A DNA stretch of 64,000 nt from Osmia lignaria lignaria (lineage: Eukaryota > Arthropoda > Insecta > Hymenoptera > Megachilidae), in assembly GCF_051020975.1 (NCBI RefSeq), contig NW_027478160.1:11802001-11866000 (forward strand), given 5' to 3'. Within the stretch, counting starts at the first letter, position 1; each line of letters begins with the position of its first letter. The position numbers and the translations under genes are program-made. Below are positions 61,901-64,000 of the stretch, piece after piece. Below the pieces are notes generated by a model, which did no database searches, was not told the DNA's origin, and worked only from the letters and a program-made list of their open reading frames with translations.

Positions 61901-62056
61901 GTTCTATGATATTTTTTGATCAGAAGCGTAGTTTTCGAGATATATCGAGATATTTAAAAGTTCCGAAGCCGCACCAACATAATAGAGATACAGAAACACC
62001 GTGGCCCCTTTCTTTGAGATAACTCTGCACTAGTGCGAGCCGCAAATGCCACTTCC
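58911..62056 (+). repeat. Array segment with GCTGAATC tails returning
   Basis: About ten monomers. The GCTGAATC tail, absent between about 51.5 and 59 kb, returns in units 59023 and 60633. GCAGTATTGCGAGCTG with GCAGGAGAAG marks 59989 and 61277, four monomers apart. Unit 60955 has both AAGGAGAATTATC and CTGCTAATATC. A one-base deletion (GTGCCCC for GTGGCCCC) lies near 61682. Confidence 0.6.
61680..61684 (+). other. One-base deletion (GTGCCCC)
   Basis: One G of GTGGCCCC is missing, shifting the minus-strand frame and making later block offsets one short of a multiple of 322. Confidence 0.85.
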
Positions 62057-62241
62057 AGTTTAGCTGTGCAGAAGAAGAACAACAAGAAGAAGAAATATCT
62101 CGAAATATGTCCGTCAGACCTCTTCCCTTGAGATAAATCTGCAAATATCTCGGAAACGAAGCGATCTATGGCAAAATGTTAAGAGACCTTTGTTGTAGAG
62201 AATTAAGTTTCCTACTTTTTATGTTCTATGATATTTTTTGA
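61920..62241 (+). repeat. Chimeric monomer: type A left part, CTGGAA-haplotype right part
   Basis: Left of about 62056 the unit is type A, with GAAGCGTAGTTTTCG, the GCACTAGTGC palindrome and GAGCCGCAAATG. Right of it the unit has CCAGTTTAGC and CAGACCTCTTCCC, which otherwise belong to a CTGGAA unit. The junction lies in the roughly 15 bases between GCCGCAAATG and CAGTTTAG, a direct view of an exchange point. Confidence 0.8.
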
Positions 62242-63209
62242 TCAGATGCGTAGTTCTCGAGATATATCAAGATATTTAAAAGTTCCGAAGCCGCACCAAC
62301 ATAATAGAGATACAGAAACACCGTGGCCCCTTTCTTTGAGATAACTCTGCAGTATTGCGATCTGTAAATGCCACTTCCAGCTTAGCTGTGCAGGAGAAGA
62401 ACAACAAGAAGAAGAAATATCTCGAAATATGTCCGTCAGGCCCCTTCCCTTGAGATATATCTGCAAATATCTCGGAAACGAAGCGAGCTATGGCAAAATG
62501 TTAAGAGACCTTTTTTGTAGAGAATTATGTTTCCTACAATTTATGTTCTATGATATTTTTTGATCAGAAGCGTAGTTTTCGAGATATATCGAGATATTTA
62601 AAAGTTCCAAAACCGCACCAACATAATAGAGATACAGAAACACCGTGGCCCCTTTCTTTGAGATAACTCTGCACTAGTGCGAGCCGCAAATGCCACTTCC
62701 AGCTTAGCTGTGCAGAAGAAGAACAACAAGAAGAAGAAATATCTCGAAATATGTCCGTCAGGCCCCTTCCCTTGAGATAAATCTGCAAATATCTCGGAAA
62801 CGAAGCGAGCTATGGCAAAATGTTGAGAGACCTTTTTTGTAGAGAATTAAGTTTCCTACTTTTTATGTTCTATGATATTTTTTGATCAGATGCGTAGTTC
62901 TCGAGATATATCAAGATATTTAAAAGTTCCGAAGCCGCACCGACATAATAGAGATACAGAAACACCGTGGCCCCTCTCTTTGAGATAACTCTGCACTATT
63001 GCGAGCTGGAAATGCCACTTCCAGTTTAGCTGTGCAGAAGAAGAACAACAAGAAGAAGAAATATCTCGAAATATGTCCGTCAGGCCCCTTCCCTTGAGAT
63101 AAATCTGCAAATATCTCGGAAACGAAGCGAGCTATGGCAAAATGTTAAGAGACCTTTTTTGTAGAGAATTATGTTTCCTACAATTTATGTTCTATGATAT
63201 TTTTTGATC
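62057..63209 (+). repeat. Third copy of the 57.55-58.70-kb block
   Basis: Matches 57550-58702 at +4,507, 14 monomers minus the base lost near 61682. CAGACCTCTTCCC, GCGATCTATGG, CCTTTGTTGTAG, CTGCAGTATTGCGATC, GTTCCAAA and CACCGACATAATAG all recur. A difference is CAAAACCGC near 62608 for CAAAGCCGC. Confidence 0.8.
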
Positions 63210-64000
63210 AGATGCGTAGTTCTCGAGATATATCAAGATATTTAAAAGTTCCGAAGCCGCACCAACATAATAGAGATACAGAAACACCGTGGCCCCTTTC
63301 TTTGAGATAACTCTGCACTATTGCGAGCTGTAAATGCCACTTCCAGCTTAGCTGTGCAGAAGAAGAACAACAAGAAGAAGAAATATCTCGAAATATGTCC
63401 GTCAGGCCCCTTCCCTTGAGATAAATCTGCAAATATCTCGGAAACGAAGCGAGCTATGGCAAAATGTTAAGAGACGTTTTTTGTAGAGAATTATGTTTCC
63501 TACAATTTATGTTCTATGATATTTTTTGATCAGAAGCGTAGTTTTCGAGATATATCGAGATATTTAAAAGTTCCGAAGCCGCACCAACATAATAGGGATA
63601 CAGAAACACCGTGGCCCCTTTCTTTGAGATAACTCTGCACTATTGCGAGCTGTAAATGCCACTTCCAGCTTAGCTGTGCAGAACAAGAACAACAAGAAGA
63701 AGAAATATCTCGAAATATGTCCGTCAGGCCCCTTCCCTTGAGATAAATCTGCAAATATCTCGGAAACGAAGCGAGCTATGGCAAAATGTTGAGAGACCTT
63801 TTTTGTAGAGAATTATGTTTCCTACAATTTATGTTCTATGATATTTTTTGATCAGAAGCGTAGTTTTCGAGATATATCGAGATATTTAAAAGTTCCGAAG
63901 CCGCACCAACATAATAGAGATACAGAAACACCGTGGCCCCTTTCTTTGAGATAACTCTGCACTAGTGCGAGCCGCAAATGCCACTTCCAGTTTAGCTGTG
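63210..64000 (+). repeat. Right-hand end of window, array continues
   Basis: Two full monomers and a partial one. Unit 63530 mixes type A left features with CTATTGCGAGCTGT and has GAACAAGAAC. The last partial unit again joins GAGCCGCAAATG to CCAGTTTAGC, as in 61920, so the next block may repeat that chimera. Confidence 0.75.

Larger units (their letters stand above)
1..64000 (+). repeat. 322-bp satellite DNA array, about 199 head-to-tail monomers
   Basis: The same 322-bp sequence recurs from the first to the last base with no insertion, inversion or unique spacer. Landmarks such as TGATCA, GCCGCACCAACATAATAG and GAAGAAGAACAACAAG come back every 322 bases throughout. The B-type consensus has 65 C and 61 G in 322 bases, so about 39% G+C. 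Monomers differ mainly by substitutions shared among subsets of copies. Arrays of this size and uniformity are typical of eukaryotic centromeric, pericentromeric or B/sex-chromosome heterochromatin. Which of these applies cannot be told from sequence alone. Two nucleosomes with short linkers would cover about one monomer. I do not recognise the family by name. Both ends are cut by the window, so the true array is longer. Confidence 0.98.

Noticed and set aside
1..64000. CRISPR array or bacterial repeat region
   Set aside because: The repeat is 322 bp with no unique spacers, and no associated genes are present.
1..64000. Transposon insertion or inverted monomer within the array
   Set aside because: Landmark spacing is continuous at 322 +/- 1 throughout and all copies have one orientation, leaving no room for an insertion.

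Overview
The whole 64-kb window is one uninterrupted head-to-tail array of a single satellite DNA family. The monomer is 322 bp, about 39% G+C, and about 199 copies (198.8) all lie in the same orientation. No flanking unique DNA, transposon, rRNA, tRNA, CRISPR or credible protein-coding gene is visible, and both window edges cut through a monomer. An array this long and homogeneous means a eukaryotic chromosome, most likely pericentromeric, centromeric or B/sex-chromosome heterochromatin. Rich CpG content and the general look of the monomer suggest an invertebrate, possibly an insect. That is a weak inference and I cannot name a species.

Monomer anatomy, read on 96-417: a BclI-type TGATCA and (in some haplotypes) an XhoI-type CTCGAG site; an AT-rich element around 109-134; a first copy of an internal duplication (179-224) with inverted repeats (200-248); a GAA/CAA tract (247-270); an inverted ATATCTCG element (270-280); a second copy of the duplication (293-356); then a T-tract block (365-415). 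The hexamer GAGATA/TATCTC occurs six times per monomer.

Monomers fall into recurring haplotypes. I name them by sequence. 'Type A' has GAAGCGTAGTTTTCG and usually a GCACTAGTGC palindrome. 'Type B' has GATGCG or GACGCGTAGTTCTCG. The 'GCTGAATC tail' is a CAGTTCCTTTGAGCTGAATC variant of the second duplication copy. The 'CTGGAA' haplotype has CTGGAA/TTCCAG arms. They are shuffled along the array, and multi-monomer blocks are repeated: 3-mers at 1.0-2.95 kb, a 5-mer at 7.5-10.3 kb (1,182 bp identical), a 9-mer spacing at 12.7-17.0 kb, 11/12-mer at 16.5-22.4 kb, a 4-mer at 22.8-25.5 kb, a 7-mer at 32.6-36.7 kb, 9-mer and 5-mer at 37.7-43.7 kb, and nested 7-, 8- and 2-mers at 51.9-59 kb. Offsets are exact multiples of 322 once six single-base indels are allowed for.

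The minus strand carries a roughly 74-codon open frame in most monomers. It starts at TTG rather than ATG, the period is not divisible by three, and monomers with the same stop codon have been copied along with their neighbours. I read it as a by-product of array homogenisation, not a gene. The biology on view is satellite evolution by unequal crossover and conversion, plus possible structural or binding motifs in each monomer.
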